Shown: in pieces, positions 25,429-34,376 of the stretch
Layout: each line of letters begins with the position of its first letter
Position numbering within the stretch: position 1 is the stretch's first letter
Assembly: GCA_964433675.1 (NCBI GenBank)
Contig: CAYSSJ010000008.1
Span: 46,592 to 110,591 of the forward strand
Length of the DNA stretch: 64,000 bases
Direction: 5' to 3'
Source: CAYSSJ01 sp964433675
Lineage (GTDB): Bacteria > Cloacimonadota > Cloacimonadia > Cloacimonadales > TCS61
Program-made: the position numbers and the translations under genes
Notes under the pieces: model-generated
What the model was told of the DNA's origin: nothing
The model's database searches: none
What the model saw: only the letters and a program-made list of their open reading frames with translations

Positions 25429-27819
25429 TCACCTCAAAACAATTTCGAATTTATTCTTCAATTTTTCGATTACTGTATTTACGATTCTGTTAATCTCATT
25501 ATCTGTCAAGGTCTTTGTGTCTGCTCCAAGATCCAGCTTAAATGTAAGACTTCTGAAACCTTCTGAGACGCCTTTGCCAGTGTACTCATCGATCAAGCTT
25601 ATCTTTTTGATATTTTTTTTCTCGGCTTTTTGGATAACTTCGACCATGTTTTGATAGGCAACATCTTTGGACACCACAAAGGATATGTCTCGTTCTACGG
25701 TCGGATATTTTGAGATTGGTGTAAAGTGAGGGACCTTCTCTCTGGGCGCAGATAGCAATTCATCCAGATAAATATTGAAAACAAAGAGAGGTTGTTCGAT
25801 TTCAAACTCCTCTGCTATTTTGGCATCCAACTTTCCACAATTACCGATTTTCTGCTTTTTCACAAAGATATCCACAGCATGACCGGGCAGATAGAAGGGC
25901 AACTTAGATTCTTCCACAGAATATTCATAAACATTACAGCTTTCCAGTATAGATTCACAAACCCCTTTTACATCGAAGAAATCTACTGCACGTTCTTGGG
26001 ATGACCAATGCAAAGCATCAGCGTTCCCGCTCATCAAGCCAGAAAGCTCAAAACTCTCTTTTGGCAGCTTTCTGCCCTGGTCTATGAATATCTTGTCCAA
26101 CTCGAATAATCTGATATCGTGTTGGCTATGCTTGATATTATGGGATGCATTCTCCAAAAGATTGGGAAGCAACATCGTTCTGAGGATCGAAAAGCTAGTT
26201 CCCAGCGGATTTTTAACAGCCACCTCTCTGGCTTGAAAATCAGATTGAGAAAAACCGAATTTGTCGATGTGCTCCGGATGTGAAAAAGACCAATTGACCA
26301 CCTGATTGAATCCTCGCTCGACCAATAGATCCTCGATTTTTCGGCGTGTTTTGAACCAATCCCAATTCATGATTAGCTCTTGCTCTTCATGAGAAGGCAC
26401 TTTATCGAAACCGTGTAATCTGATCACTTCCTCTATCAAATCTACTTCTCTGCTTAGATCTTTGCGATAGAGAGGAATACTAAATCCGATCTGCGCTTCA
26501 TCGCTATCTACTACTTTCAAACCGAGTGGCTGCAGATATTTTTTTACCTCAGTTTGAGATATGTCGATAGAAAGTAATTTATGCAAACGGGCGTATCTTA
26601 GGGCTACGATTTTTTCTTCTTTGGGCTCCGGATAGGAATCCAGCGTACCATCCAAAACCTCGCCACCGGCAATTTCTGCTATCATTTGAGCAGCTCGATC
26701 GCTGATAATAGCGGCAGTCTGATCGGCAAGATCACGCTCGAATCTATACGATGAATCGGTCGAGATCTTCAGCCGTTCTGCAGTTTCCCTGATAGAAGCG
26801 TACAAAAAATTTGCCGCTTCCAAAACGATGGTCTTGGTATTAGAAGTAATATGCGAATTGTTCCCCCCGATAATCCCGGCAAGAGCGATAGGATCTTGCT
26901 CATCTGCAATTACCAGCTCCGAATCTTTGAGGGTATAGGTCTCTTCATCCAAAGCATAAAATTTCTCATCGTTTTTAGCTGTTCTGATCACGATTTTTTT
27001 GCCCTTGATCTTTTCATAATCGAAAGCATGGAGTGGATGACCGTATTCCATCATCACAAAGTTGGTTATATCAACAATATTATTGATCGGTCGCAGTCCT
27101 ATAGAGATCAGCTTTTCTTGCAACCAAGCCGGTGAATCGGTTACTTGCACATTTTTGATAACTTTCGCTGTATAGCGTGAGCAGAGTTTCGGTTCTTTAT
27201 TTTCTAAGCGAAGATATTCTTTGATACTTAGTTTATCGGATTTTAGCGAGATTGTCGGCAGTCTCAATTTCGAACCGATCTTTGCCGAAAGATCTCTGGC
27301 GATGCCGAGGATTCCCAAAAGATCGGGGCGGTTTGGCGTAATCTCCAATTCATAACATACATCATCTTTGTTAATGTATTCGGACAGGTAGTCTCCTAGC
27401 GGCGCATCATCAGGCAGGATCATAATCCCTTCATGTTCGTCTGATATATCCAGTTCCTTCTCCGAACAGATCATACCATAAGATTCCACTCCACGCAGTT
27501 TTACTTTTTTTATCTCCTGCCCACCCAGTTTGGCTCCAATAGGTGCAAAAGGTACCTTTATTCCCGGCTTTACATTTGGAGCACCACAGATCACTTGGAG
27601 AGTATCGTCGCCGGTGCAGACTCTGCAGATCGATAGCTTGTCTGCATTGGGATGTTTCTCGACACTCTCTACTTTGCCGATTACTATCTTTTGTAACAAG
27701 GCACCGGTATATTCAATTTTTTCCACCTCGATTCCGATAAAGGTAAGAACATCTGCCAGTTTTTCCGGTGATATGGAAATATCGATATAATCTTTTAACC
27801 AATTATAAGACAATTTCAT
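25429..27819 (-). CDS. pheT: phenylalanyl-tRNA synthetase beta subunit
   Basis: 796 residues, normal length. It has an N-terminal tRNA-binding (EMAP-like) domain with HPNADKLSICRV and ICGAPNVKPG, and a B3/B4 editing region around 200-400. The B5 and core domains follow (RDLSREVDLIEEVIRLHGFDKVP; RTMLLPNLLENASHN), and the C-terminal anticodon-binding FDX-ACB domain ends the protein. It pairs with PheS (19 bp upstream) in an alpha2-beta2 enzyme. AGGA lies 7 bases before the ATG. The gene ends in a tight overlap with the coiled-coil gene. Confidence 0.97.
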   Translation of the reverse strand: MKLSYNWLKDYIDISISPEKLADVLTFIGIEVEKIEYTGALLQKIVIGKVESVEKHPNADKLSICRVCTGDDTLQVICGAPNVKPGIKVPFAPIGAKLGGQEIKKVKLRGVESYGMICSEKELDISDEHEGIMILPDDAPLGDYLSEYINKDDVCYELEITPNRPDLLGILGIARDLSAKIGSKLRLPTISLKSDKLSIKEYLRLENKEPKLCSRYTAKVIKNVQVTDSPAWLQEKLISIGLRPINNIVDITNFVMMEYGHPLHAFDYEKIKGKKIVIRTAKNDEKFYALDEETYTLKDSELVIADEQDPIALAGIIGGNNSHITSNTKTIVLEAANFLYASIRETAERLKISTDSSYRFERDLADQTAAIISDRAAQMIAEIAGGEVLDGTLDSYPEPKEEKIVALRYARLHKLLSIDISQTEVKKYLQPLGLKVVDSDEAQIGFSIPLYRKDLSREVDLIEEVIRLHGFDKVPSHEEQELIMNWDWFKTRRKIEDLLVERGFNQVVNWSFSHPEHIDKFGFSQSDFQAREVAVKNPLGTSFSILRTMLLPNLLENASHNIKHSQHDIRLFELDKIFIDQGRKLPKESFELSGLMSGNADALHWSSQERAVDFFDVKGVCESILESCNVYEYSVEESKLPFYLPGHAVDIFVKKQKIGNCGKLDAKIAEEFEIEQPLFVFNIYLDELLSAPREKVPHFTPISKYPTVERDISFVVSKDVAYQNMVEVIQKAEKKNIKKISLIDEYTGKGVSEGFRSLTFKLDLGADTKTLTDNEINRIVNTVIEKLKNKFEIVLR

Positions 27820-27837
27820 ATTTTTATCCTATCTTTT

Positions 27838-28857
27838 CTATCGAAACTGTTTTAGGAATCGGACATCATTTTCGAAGAGCATTCGCATGTCCGGGATACG
27901 ATATTTTAACATAGCTATCCTATCTATACCGAGTCCGAAGGCATAGCCGGTGAATTTTTCGCTATCAATATCGAGCATATCGAATACATTGGGATCTACC
28001 ATGCCTGCACCACCCATTTCCAGCCAACCCGAGTGCTTGCAAACATTACAACCGGTTCCGCCACAATTGACACAACTGATATCCATCTCAGCACTCGGCT
28101 CGGTGAACGGAAAGAAATGTGGTCTGAAACGAGAATCTATCTCTCGGCCGAACATCCGATGCACAAAAATGTGTAGGATATCCTTCAGATCGGCAAAGGT
28201 AATATCTTCATCTACTACCAATCCTTCCACTTGATGAAAGGCAGGTGAGTGTGAGGCGTCGTTATCGTTTCGATAGCATCTGCCCGGAGCGATGATCTTT
28301 ATCGGTGGTTTGTATTTTTGCATCACTCGCACTTGTACTGTAGAAGTTTGTGTTCTCAAAAGCACATCATCTTTTATGTAGAAAGTATCGGAAAGTTCGC
28401 GAGCCGGATGATCCGGTGGAGTATTCAAAGCATCAAAATTATGAAATTCATCTTCCACATCGAACCCTTCGGCTATTTGGAAGCCCATACTCAGAAAGAT
28501 ATCTTCCAACTCACGCCAGGCTTTGATGATCGGATGCAGAGTACCAAGCTGCGGTTTTCTGCCCGGCATAGTGAGGTCTATTTTTTGGGAATAGAGTGCT
28601 TTTTCATATTCTCTCTTTTTGAGCTCTTCCGCTTTTTGGCTGATTAGAGCTTGGATCTCACCTTTGATTTGGTTGACGACTTTACCATAGGCAGGTCGCT
28701 CCTCGGGTGAGAGAGAGCCCATTTGCTTTAATGCAGCTACCACTTTACTCTTTTTGCCCAAAAAACGAGATTTGAGCATATTGAGCTCGTGCTGAGAATC
28801 AGCTTTCCCGATCTCTTCTTTTGCTTGTCGGCGAATGTCTTTCAGTTCATCGAACAT
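27838..28857 (-). CDS. pheS: phenylalanyl-tRNA synthetase alpha subunit
   Basis: 339 residues. An N-terminal coiled coil (about 1-90) binds tRNA. The class II catalytic core shows HP.IKAWRELEDIF, the motif 2 region APGRCYRNDNDASHSPAFHQVEGLVVD, FRPHFFPFTEPSAEMDI and the motif 3 GYAFGLGIDRIAML. A CVNCGGTGCNVCKHSGW insertion with five cysteines may bind zinc, as in some bacterial PheS. It follows rplT by 18 bp in the classic infC-rpmI-rplT-pheST order. Confidence 0.97.
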   Translation of the reverse strand: MFDELKDIRRQAKEEIGKADSQHELNMLKSRFLGKKSKVVAALKQMGSLSPEERPAYGKVVNQIKGEIQALISQKAEELKKREYEKALYSQKIDLTMPGRKPQLGTLHPIIKAWRELEDIFLSMGFQIAEGFDVEDEFHNFDALNTPPDHPARELSDTFYIKDDVLLRTQTSTVQVRVMQKYKPPIKIIAPGRCYRNDNDASHSPAFHQVEGLVVDEDITFADLKDILHIFVHRMFGREIDSRFRPHFFPFTEPSAEMDISCVNCGGTGCNVCKHSGWLEMGGAGMVDPNVFDMLDIDSEKFTGYAFGLGIDRIAMLKYRIPDMRMLFENDVRFLKQFR

Positions 28858-28875
28858 CAGAATTCCCTTTCTCTG

Positions 28876-29229
28876 CTATTGTTGTGCCTTCACCAGCTCA
28901 CATAATTCCGAAAATGCTTCCATATCGTTATAAGCAAGGTGTGCCAGTGCTTTACGATCGATCTGAACATTGGCTTTTTTCAATCCGCCGATCAGAGTGC
29001 TATAAGAAAGATCGTGCATACGAGCTGCTGCGTTTATACGAACTATCCACAATCTGCGGAAATCTCGCTTTTTCGCCCTCCTATCTCTATATGCATATTG
29101 CCAACCTTTTTCCACAGCTTGTCTGGCAGTGCGGTAAAGTTTGCTTCTACCGGCCACATAGCCCTTGGCTGCCTTGAGGTATTTTTTCTTTCTCTTTTTG
29201 GATGCGACATTATTTTTTGTTCGTGGCAT
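28876..29229 (-). CDS. rplT: 50S ribosomal protein L20
   Basis: 117 residues, highly basic. [47 protein letters not shown] and [13 protein letters not shown] match L20. It binds 23S rRNA early in assembly and, in Firmicutes and enterics, represses its own operon by binding the leader or rpmI mRNA. The structured leader upstream of infC (30062-30154) could be its target here. Confidence 0.98.
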   Translation of the reverse strand: MPRTKNNVASKKRKKKYLKAAKGYVAGRSKLYRTARQAVEKGWQYAYRDRRAKKRDFRRLWIVRINAAARMHDLSYSTLIGGLKKANVQIDRKALAHLAYNDMEAFSELCELVKAQQ

Positions 29230-29244
29230 AATACTCTCCTTCTT

Positions 29245-29439
29245 TTAAATTCCTAACATCCGTTTTATCCGTTTTACATCCACTTTGTGGACCAGATCGG
29301 GTTTGCGTAGATTTCGCTTACGTTTTGCAGTTTTTTTTGTAAAAATATGCCCGGCGTATGCATGTGCTCGTTTCAGTTTACCTTTTCCGGTAACCTTGAA
29401 CCGTTTTGCTGCGCTTCGTCTTGTTTTTAGTTTGGGCAT
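29245..29439 (-). CDS. rpmI: 50S ribosomal protein L35
   Basis: 64 residues: [24 protein letters not shown] at the start and a HILTKK-like region ([16 protein letters not shown]) match L35. It lies between infC (17 bp) and rplT (15 bp). AAGGAGG precedes the ATG. Confidence 0.98.
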   Translation of the reverse strand: MPKLKTRRSAAKRFKVTGKGKLKRAHAYAGHIFTKKTAKRKRNLRKPDLVHKVDVKRIKRMLGI

Positions 29440-29456
29440 TTTTCCTCCTTTTTATA

Positions 29457-30041
29457 TTATTCTTCCTCTTTTTGCGCCAAGATCTTATCTATATCTTTCT
29501 TCGGTGTGGCTATCATAAATATTGTTCGACCCTCAGTAGTCGGCTTGCTCTCCAGCTCGATGATATCTTGCAGTTCTTTATACAATTTATCCAACAGCTT
29601 ATAGCCCAGATCCATGTGTGCAAGCTGACGCCCTCTGAATCTGACGGTAAACTTCACCTTATTATGCTGTTTCAAAAACTTGATCGCGTTTCTCTTTTTG
29701 AAGTTGTAATCATGTTCTTCGGTATTGGGACCAAATTTTACCTCTTTAGTCTCCACTACATGCTGTTTCTTCCTAGCCTCACGCATCTTTCTCTCTTTTT
29801 GATAATAATACTGACCGAAATCCATGATCTTGCATACTGGTGGTTTTGCTGTCGGTGATACTTCCACCAGATCCAAACCTGCATCATTAGCCCTTCTTTG
29901 TGCTTCGCCTATTGATACTATGCCGACCTGCTTGCCATCTTCCGAAATCAACCGAACCTTATCGACCGTGATCTCCTCGTTGATCCGTTCCTTCGGAACT
30001 TCAGGTTTCGTCTTTGCTTTACCTCTGCTTCTCCAGCCCAA
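29457..30041 (-). CDS. infC: translation initiation factor IF-3, TTG start
   Basis: 194 residues. The N-terminal domain has RINEEITVDKVRLISEDGKQVG, the linker contains VCKIMDFGQYYYQKERK, and the C-terminal domain has VKFTVRFRGRQLAHMDLG. IF-3 screens start codons and prevents premature subunit joining. The frame opens with TTG at 30041, four bases after AAAGGAGG, and no in-frame ATG exists before the conserved core. A non-AUG start is typical of infC and lets IF-3 limit its own translation. It heads the rpmI-rplT-pheST operon, behind an attenuator-like hairpin. Confidence 0.95.
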   Translation of the reverse strand: MGWRSRGKAKTKPEVPKERINEEITVDKVRLISEDGKQVGIVSIGEAQRRANDAGLDLVEVSPTAKPPVCKIMDFGQYYYQKERKMREARKKQHVVETKEVKFGPNTEEHDYNFKKRNAIKFLKQHNKVKFTVRFRGRQLAHMDLGYKLLDKLYKELQDIIELESKPTTEGRTIFMIATPKKDIDKILAQKEEE

Positions 30042-30061
30042 AAAACCTCCTTTTTCCTCTT

Positions 30062-30154
30062 AAAATAAAAAACTGCGAATGGAATCTCACCCGCAGTTGT
30101 TTTACACTCTTTTTTAACCTTACAAGTATTCATAATGATATGAAACCGTAAGGT
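30062..30154 (-). promoter_or_regulatory. structured infC operon leader with attenuator-like hairpin
   Basis: On the minus strand a first hairpin pairs ACCTTAC (30148-30154) with GTAAGGT (30117-30123) around an inner 6-bp stem TTCATA/TATGAA with a 4-base loop. About 20 bases later AACTGCG (30092-30098) pairs with CGCAGTT (30071-30077), extended by G.U pairs and followed by TTTTATTTT (30062-30070). That second element has the form of an intrinsic terminator only 21 bp before the infC start. This is the layout of the L20-type leaders of Firmicutes infC operons. The regulatory ligand is not determined. Confidence 0.6.
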
Positions 30155-30394
30155 AGAAGCGGGTAGCTCCATTTCTTACACAACTTTCGAGATGTAAAAA
30201 AATTAAACCCTTACTCTGAGTCAAGAAATTTTATTAAATCCCCGCTATATTATCTAATTAACTTCGCTACATTATATGTGATTTTTATAACAAAATATAG
30301 AAAAAACGAAAAAAAACTTGTCAACAAACTGTACTTTCAATCTTTTTGTCGATATGTTTATAAGTTACAGTTTGTTAAATTAAAGGAGGAAAAA
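30155..30394. other. divergent intergenic region with inverted repeat upstream of the gap gene
   Basis: AT-rich spacer between the infC leader and the plus-strand gap gene. For infC a TTGACT lies on the minus strand (30222-30227), but no matched -10 box is convincing. On the plus side AACAAACTGTA (30323-30333) repeats inverted as TACAGTTTGTT (30366-30376). It extends to 14 pairs with one bulge, ending 5 bp before an AAAGGAGG ribosome site. It could form a leader hairpin or serve as an operator. Confidence 0.5.
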
Positions 30395-30535
30395 ATGAAA
30401 CAAACAAAAACNNNNNNNNNNNNNNNNNNNNNNNNNNNNNNNNNNNNNNNNNNNNNNNNNNNNNNNNNNNNNNNNNNNNNNNNNNNNNNNNNNNNNNNNN
30501 NNNNNNNNNNNTACTCAGTCAAATTTACTGGTTAG
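30395..30535 (+). CDS. gene interrupted by the assembly gap, product unknown
   Basis: The ATG at 30395 follows a near-perfect AAAGGAGG ribosome site with 6-base spacing and encodes MKQTKT before the sequence breaks into Ns. On the other side, seven codons (YSVKFTG) and a TAG at 30533 are in frame with the ATG if the gap is really 100 bases. Because 100 is a standard placeholder length, the two ends may belong to one larger gene or to two different genes. The strong ribosome site predicts high expression. Nothing more can be said about function. Confidence 0.4.
   Translation: MKQTKXXXXXXXXXXXXXXXXXXXXXXXXXXXXXXXXXXYSVKFTG
30412..30511. other. assembly gap, 100 Ns
   Basis: Exactly 100 N bases, the customary placeholder for a scaffold join of unknown size. 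It falls inside or just after the start of a coding sequence. Sequence repeats or strain variation at this gene may have broken the assembly. Confidence 0.99.
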
Positions 30536-30551
30536 GGAGTGTATTCATAAT

Positions 30552-31736
30552 ATGGAAGATCAGGTCCAAACATTTGTCTTGATATCCTCGATATTTTTGG
30601 GGATATTTGTACTTTTATCATCTTATCTTGTTGTTAAGCTGAAGATAAATGATCACAAGCTGAAACGCTCTGAGGAGGAATTGCGTAACTTGAACGAATC
30701 GTTACAGGAAATTGTAGCGGATCGGACTAAGGAGCTACGCAAATCTCAGATTATGTACAAATCACTCTATGAGTTCAACCGAGAAGTATTGGAAAACTCC
30801 CCGGCCGGTATCATCAAATTGGATGCAGAGCTAAAGGTAGAGTATCTCAATCCGGAGGTATTTCAGATCTTCCAGATATCTCCCAAAGATCAGGATTATT
30901 ACATGGGGAAACGCTTGGATAAGCTCCATGATTTTAATCAGCAGGTATTCAAGCGTTTTTCCTATAATTTACAAAGTGGTAAAGCAGCGCGGATTAGAGA
31001 GATTCTGAACAAAGGGAAAGAAAACGAAACCCACCTCGTTCTCAAAGGTGTACCGGTCTATACAGATGCAAAGATCGAAGGTACAGTGATCTTGATAAAC
31101 GACATGACCGAGAGCATAATAGCGGAAAAGAAGCTGCTGAAGAGCTACGAAATGTTGCAGAAAGCGACTGAGGATATCATCTTTGCTATGGCTTCTACAT
31201 CCGAGATGCGCGATCCCTATACTGCCGGTCATCAGAAACGGGTGCAACAATTGGCGCTAGAGATTGCCAAAGTGATGGATGCCGGCTCCGAGCAGATCGA
31301 GGGGATCAAATTTGCCGGCTTGGTACACGATATTGGCAAAATATCTGTTCCCGCCGATATTCTCTCCAAACCGGGCAAGATAACCGAAATGGAATTCGAA
31401 GTTATAAAGAATCATACCAAAGCCGGTTACGAATTGCTCAGAAAGATCGAATTCCCTTGGCCTATCGCCGATATAGTTCACCAACACCATGAAAGATTGG
31501 ATGGCTCCGGCTATCCCAAAGGATTGAAAAAAGATGACATCCTCTTGGAAGCTCGCATTCTCGCTGTAGCCGATGTAGTGGAAGCCATGAATTCACATCG
31601 CCCCTATCGACCCTCAAGGGGAATCGAAGAAGCGGTGGAAGAAATCCAGAAATTCAAAGGGAAATATTACGACCCCGAAGTGGTCGATGCCTGTGTAAAA
31701 GTCCTCGAAGAAAAAAGCTATATATTGGATAGTTGA
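30552..31736 (+). CDS. membrane-anchored PAS/HD-GYP cyclic-di-GMP phosphodiesterase
   Basis: 394 residues. One membrane helix (about 8-28), a coiled coil (about 33-75), a PAS domain (about 82-195: NSPAGIIKLDAELKVEYLNPE to VILINDMTES) and a C-terminal HD-GYP domain. The HD-GYP domain shows HQKRVQQLALEIA, HDIGKISVPADIL and HHERLDGSGYPKGL. HD-GYP proteins hydrolyse cyclic-di-GMP. It is the only cyclic-di-GMP enzyme in the window; no GGDEF protein is nearby. The gap gene lies upstream and an outer-membrane protein starts 3 bp downstream, so these genes probably share a transcript. Confidence 0.85.
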   Translation: MEDQVQTFVLISSIFLGIFVLLSSYLVVKLKINDHKLKRSEEELRNLNESLQEIVADRTKELRKSQIMYKSLYEFNREVLENSPAGIIKLDAELKVEYLNPEVFQIFQISPKDQDYYMGKRLDKLHDFNQQVFKRFSYNLQSGKAARIREILNKGKENETHLVLKGVPVYTDAKIEGTVILINDMTESIIAEKKLLKSYEMLQKATEDIIFAMASTSEMRDPYTAGHQKRVQQLALEIAKVMDAGSEQIEGIKFAGLVHDIGKISVPADILSKPGKITEMEFEVIKNHTKAGYELLRKIEFPWPIADIVHQHHERLDGSGYPKGLKKDDILLEARILAVADVVEAMNSHRPYRPSRGIEEAVEEIQKFKGKYYDPEVVDACVKVLEEKSYILDS

Positions 31737-31739
31737 CCT

Positions 31740-33785
31740 ATGAAATATGCTTTATTTTTTTTATTGATCAGTACTACTGCCCATAGTTTTGTAGTTCCTT
31801 TTTCCGATGAACCGATCCAAACTGAAGAAAACAAAGTCTCTTCGTTCATAAGAGTAGGTCCGCCCGATTCTGTACCCATACCTTTGGATACCGATTTTTG
31901 GCTCTGGCACGACCACGATTTCCTCTATGTAAAATCTCAATCGGAAATAGATGAGCACTTCCGACAAGGGAGCTATACTTCCAGAAACGACAGCCCTGAG
32001 GCGGACTATTTGCGCATACAGGTGATAACAGGTAGTAACAACGACTATTCCTACATGTTTTATGTCTATCCATTAGGAAACAGACACGATGCCATCAGAG
32101 ACAAAAATCACTCCACCGATTCCAACTGGAACAGTAACTATAGATACCATTCCGAGATAAATGATGGCACTTGGGATGTGATCATGCGCATCCCATTCAA
32201 AGATTTGCGCTTTTTTGGCACTCCACCCTATGATTGGAAGATAATTCTCACTAGATATGTTTATCATGATAGCAGCACTTATTCGGATAAATTTCTACTT
32301 GGCAGTATGGGAAGGGGATATTTTAGAAATGCCCAAGATATCATCATCGCTGAAGAGATCTTTAAAAGCAAGAATTATCTTATCCGTCCTTATACAGTTG
32401 CAACTTACGACATCGAAAATGAAGATATCGAATATGATATGGATAATCTGGGAATAGATCTGGCAATTGATCCGAATTTTTACACCAAAGTAAAACTCAG
32501 TCTCAATCCCGACTTTTCCGATGTCCCTATGGATAGTGAACAAGATGTTTATAATCTCAGATACCCTCCTACTTATCGAGAGAACAGATATTTCTTCACA
32601 GAAGATTTGAATGTGTTTGGCACCTCGAGCAACTTATTCTATACTCGTCATATTATGCAGCCGCAATATGCTCTCAAAGTTACCGCAAACAGACCTGGTT
32701 ACTCCTATGGATTCTTATCTGCCTGGGACAAAAAGATCGAGGAAGAAGGTGTGATCTACAATCGCGACCATATCTATAATGCACTGGCATACAATCCCCG
32801 TCTGGGAGATCTCGACTTGCAGTTCACCCTGCTCAATCGGATGGACTCAGACTTTTCTTATCACAACGAAGTTTTTTTGGTTAGACCGGTTTGGGATATA
32901 GACGATGAAAACCGATTGCGCATGGAGCTGAATTACTCTTATCTGGATGATGAAACAACAACTTCAAGTGGTTATTACGGAGAAATTGGATACGATCTAA
33001 ACAAACAAGATTTTTCTTTGTCTCTCGATCTGGAAAAAATGAGTGAAGACTACACAGCAGATATGGGCAATATTTATCTGACCGATTACTACGCCTGGAC
33101 TTTATCCTCCGAATACACCATGAATTTGCAACATGATTTTTTGAGGAGTATCTCCTCTTCTTTTTATGCCAAATCAGAGATAGATAATGATACTCAACAA
33201 GTGTTGGATAAAAGAAATAACTTTGAGCTAAGTTTCCGCTCTCATAAGTATCTGGAATTACATCTGGGTTATCTTCTAAAAAACGAGTTTTACCAGGGAA
33301 GTGTTTTCGACAACAGACGCAGCAGTGCCACCCTGTTATCCTATCATATCGATTGGCTCAATCTCTTTTTGGCATATCATGATATGAATACCCTCATCTA
33401 CCAACTAAACGATATTTACCGTGGTGCATATTATCAATATGGCATATCGGGATATCTTGGCAGACACTTCTTTTACCGTTTTTCTGCCGATAATGTTAAA
33501 TATTATGGGATCAAAGAGCATGGCTTTGATGATGATTATTGGATAATGAACTTGAATCTGCGCGTGAATCTGTCGAACCAGTTTAGCATCACCGGTGGTG
33601 GGCGATACAACAACTATGAATCCAATAATGTTTCCGGAAGATTGGGTATTTTTGCTAATATAATCTGGGAACTGTATCCCGGATTGTCACTTTACTCCGG
33701 CTACAAATTATCCGAAGATAGAATAAATGATAAGTTTGAATCCGATTATTCAAATATGTATCTAAAATTAACCTACTCTTTCTGA
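31740..33785 (+). CDS. DUF5916-type outer-membrane beta-barrel protein with CBM9-like N-terminus
   Basis: 681 residues with a short signal peptide (MKYALFFLLISTTAHS). A family-9 carbohydrate-binding-like domain (about 30-200) is followed by the DUF5916 signature NPDFSDVPMDSEQDVYNLRYPPTYRENRYFFTEDLNVFG. About 400 residues of alternating aromatic strands then end in LKLTYSF with a terminal Phe, as expected for a Bam-assembled barrel. It sits in the outer membrane; its substrate is unknown. It is coupled to the HD-GYP gene by 3 bp. No terminator is visible before the next operon. Confidence 0.75.
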   Translation: MKYALFFLLISTTAHSFVVPFSDEPIQTEENKVSSFIRVGPPDSVPIPLDTDFWLWHDHDFLYVKSQSEIDEHFRQGSYTSRNDSPEADYLRIQVITGSNNDYSYMFYVYPLGNRHDAIRDKNHSTDSNWNSNYRYHSEINDGTWDVIMRIPFKDLRFFGTPPYDWKIILTRYVYHDSSTYSDKFLLGSMGRGYFRNAQDIIIAEEIFKSKNYLIRPYTVATYDIENEDIEYDMDNLGIDLAIDPNFYTKVKLSLNPDFSDVPMDSEQDVYNLRYPPTYRENRYFFTEDLNVFGTSSNLFYTRHIMQPQYALKVTANRPGYSYGFLSAWDKKIEEEGVIYNRDHIYNALAYNPRLGDLDLQFTLLNRMDSDFSYHNEVFLVRPVWDIDDENRLRMELNYSYLDDETTTSSGYYGEIGYDLNKQDFSLSLDLEKMSEDYTADMGNIYLTDYYAWTLSSEYTMNLQHDFLRSISSSFYAKSEIDNDTQQVLDKRNNFELSFRSHKYLELHLGYLLKNEFYQGSVFDNRRSSATLLSYHIDWLNLFLAYHDMNTLIYQLNDIYRGAYYQYGISGYLGRHFFYRFSADNVKYYGIKEHGFDDDYWIMNLNLRVNLSNQFSITGGGRYNNYESNNVSGRLGIFANIIWELYPGLSLYSGYKLSEDRINDKFESDYSNMYLKLTYSF

Positions 33786-33904
33786 CAGCTCGAAAACTTC
33801 TCATAGTCTGCTTTCTGTTGCTTTATCCAAAAAAGCATTTGACATGATTATATCAGTTCTTTTTTTTCCCTTCAAAATCTCACGTAGAAGGAGAGATATG
33901 GTTT

Positions 33905-34366
33905 ATGCTTAAGAACAAGCGAAAGATTGACGAAATCATCAACTTATATTCCGGCAAAAAAGGTGCTTTGATACCTTTGCTCCAAGATGTCCAAAAACTG
34001 GAGAGTTATCTATCGAAAGAGACCATGCAATATTTAGCTGAAAAAACCGATTTCAAGCTGGCTGATATATTTGGAGTAGCCACTTTTTACACCATGTTTA
34101 GGCTCAAACCGCAAGGTAAATATATCATCCGGGTTTGCAAAGGAACCGCCTGCCATGTATCCGGTGCAGAAGCAATATTGGATACGGTGAGAGAAGAGCT
34201 GAAGCTGGAGGCTATGGAAGATACCACCGACGATGCACTTTTCACTGTGATGGAAGTGGCATGTCTGGGATGTTGTAGTTTAGCACCTGTTATCTTGATT
34301 AACGATAGTACGCATGGTAAACTCACACCCGATTCTATCAGTTCTATCCTAAAGAAATATAAATAA
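33905..34366 (+). CDS. NuoE/HydC-like [2Fe-2S] subunit of a soluble electron-transfer complex
   Basis: 153 residues. The thioredoxin-like [2Fe-2S] domain carries C78-x4-C83 and C120-x3-C124, the NuoE arrangement, after a helical N-terminal bundle. It serves as the small flavin-adjacent electron carrier of NADH-dependent bifurcating enzymes. The ATG at 33905 lies 11 bases after GGAG. An earlier ATG at 33898 opens only a four-codon ORF in another frame that overlaps the true start. It heads a three-gene unit with the NuoF-like and NuoG/GltD-like genes. Confidence 0.9.
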   Translation: MLKNKRKIDEIINLYSGKKGALIPLLQDVQKLESYLSKETMQYLAEKTDFKLADIFGVATFYTMFRLKPQGKYIIRVCKGTACHVSGAEAILDTVREELKLEAMEDTTDDALFTVMEVACLGCCSLAPVILINDSTHGKLTPDSISSILKKYK

Positions 34367-34376
34367 GGGGGAAGTT

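Noticed and set aside
29948..30172. Possible leader peptide upstream of infC (minus strand, 74 codons)
   Set aside because: The frame runs through both leader hairpins and into infC in a different frame. Its ATG has no ribosome site and there is no run of regulatory codons.
30155..30394. A tRNA or other stable RNA in the infC/gap intergenic region
   Set aside because: No cloverleaf or T-loop sequence was found. Only the described hairpins are present.
33870..33895. TTGACA box upstream of the bifurcating operon
   Set aside because: It is followed by poly-T at the expected -10 place; no acceptable -10 box within 15-19 bases.
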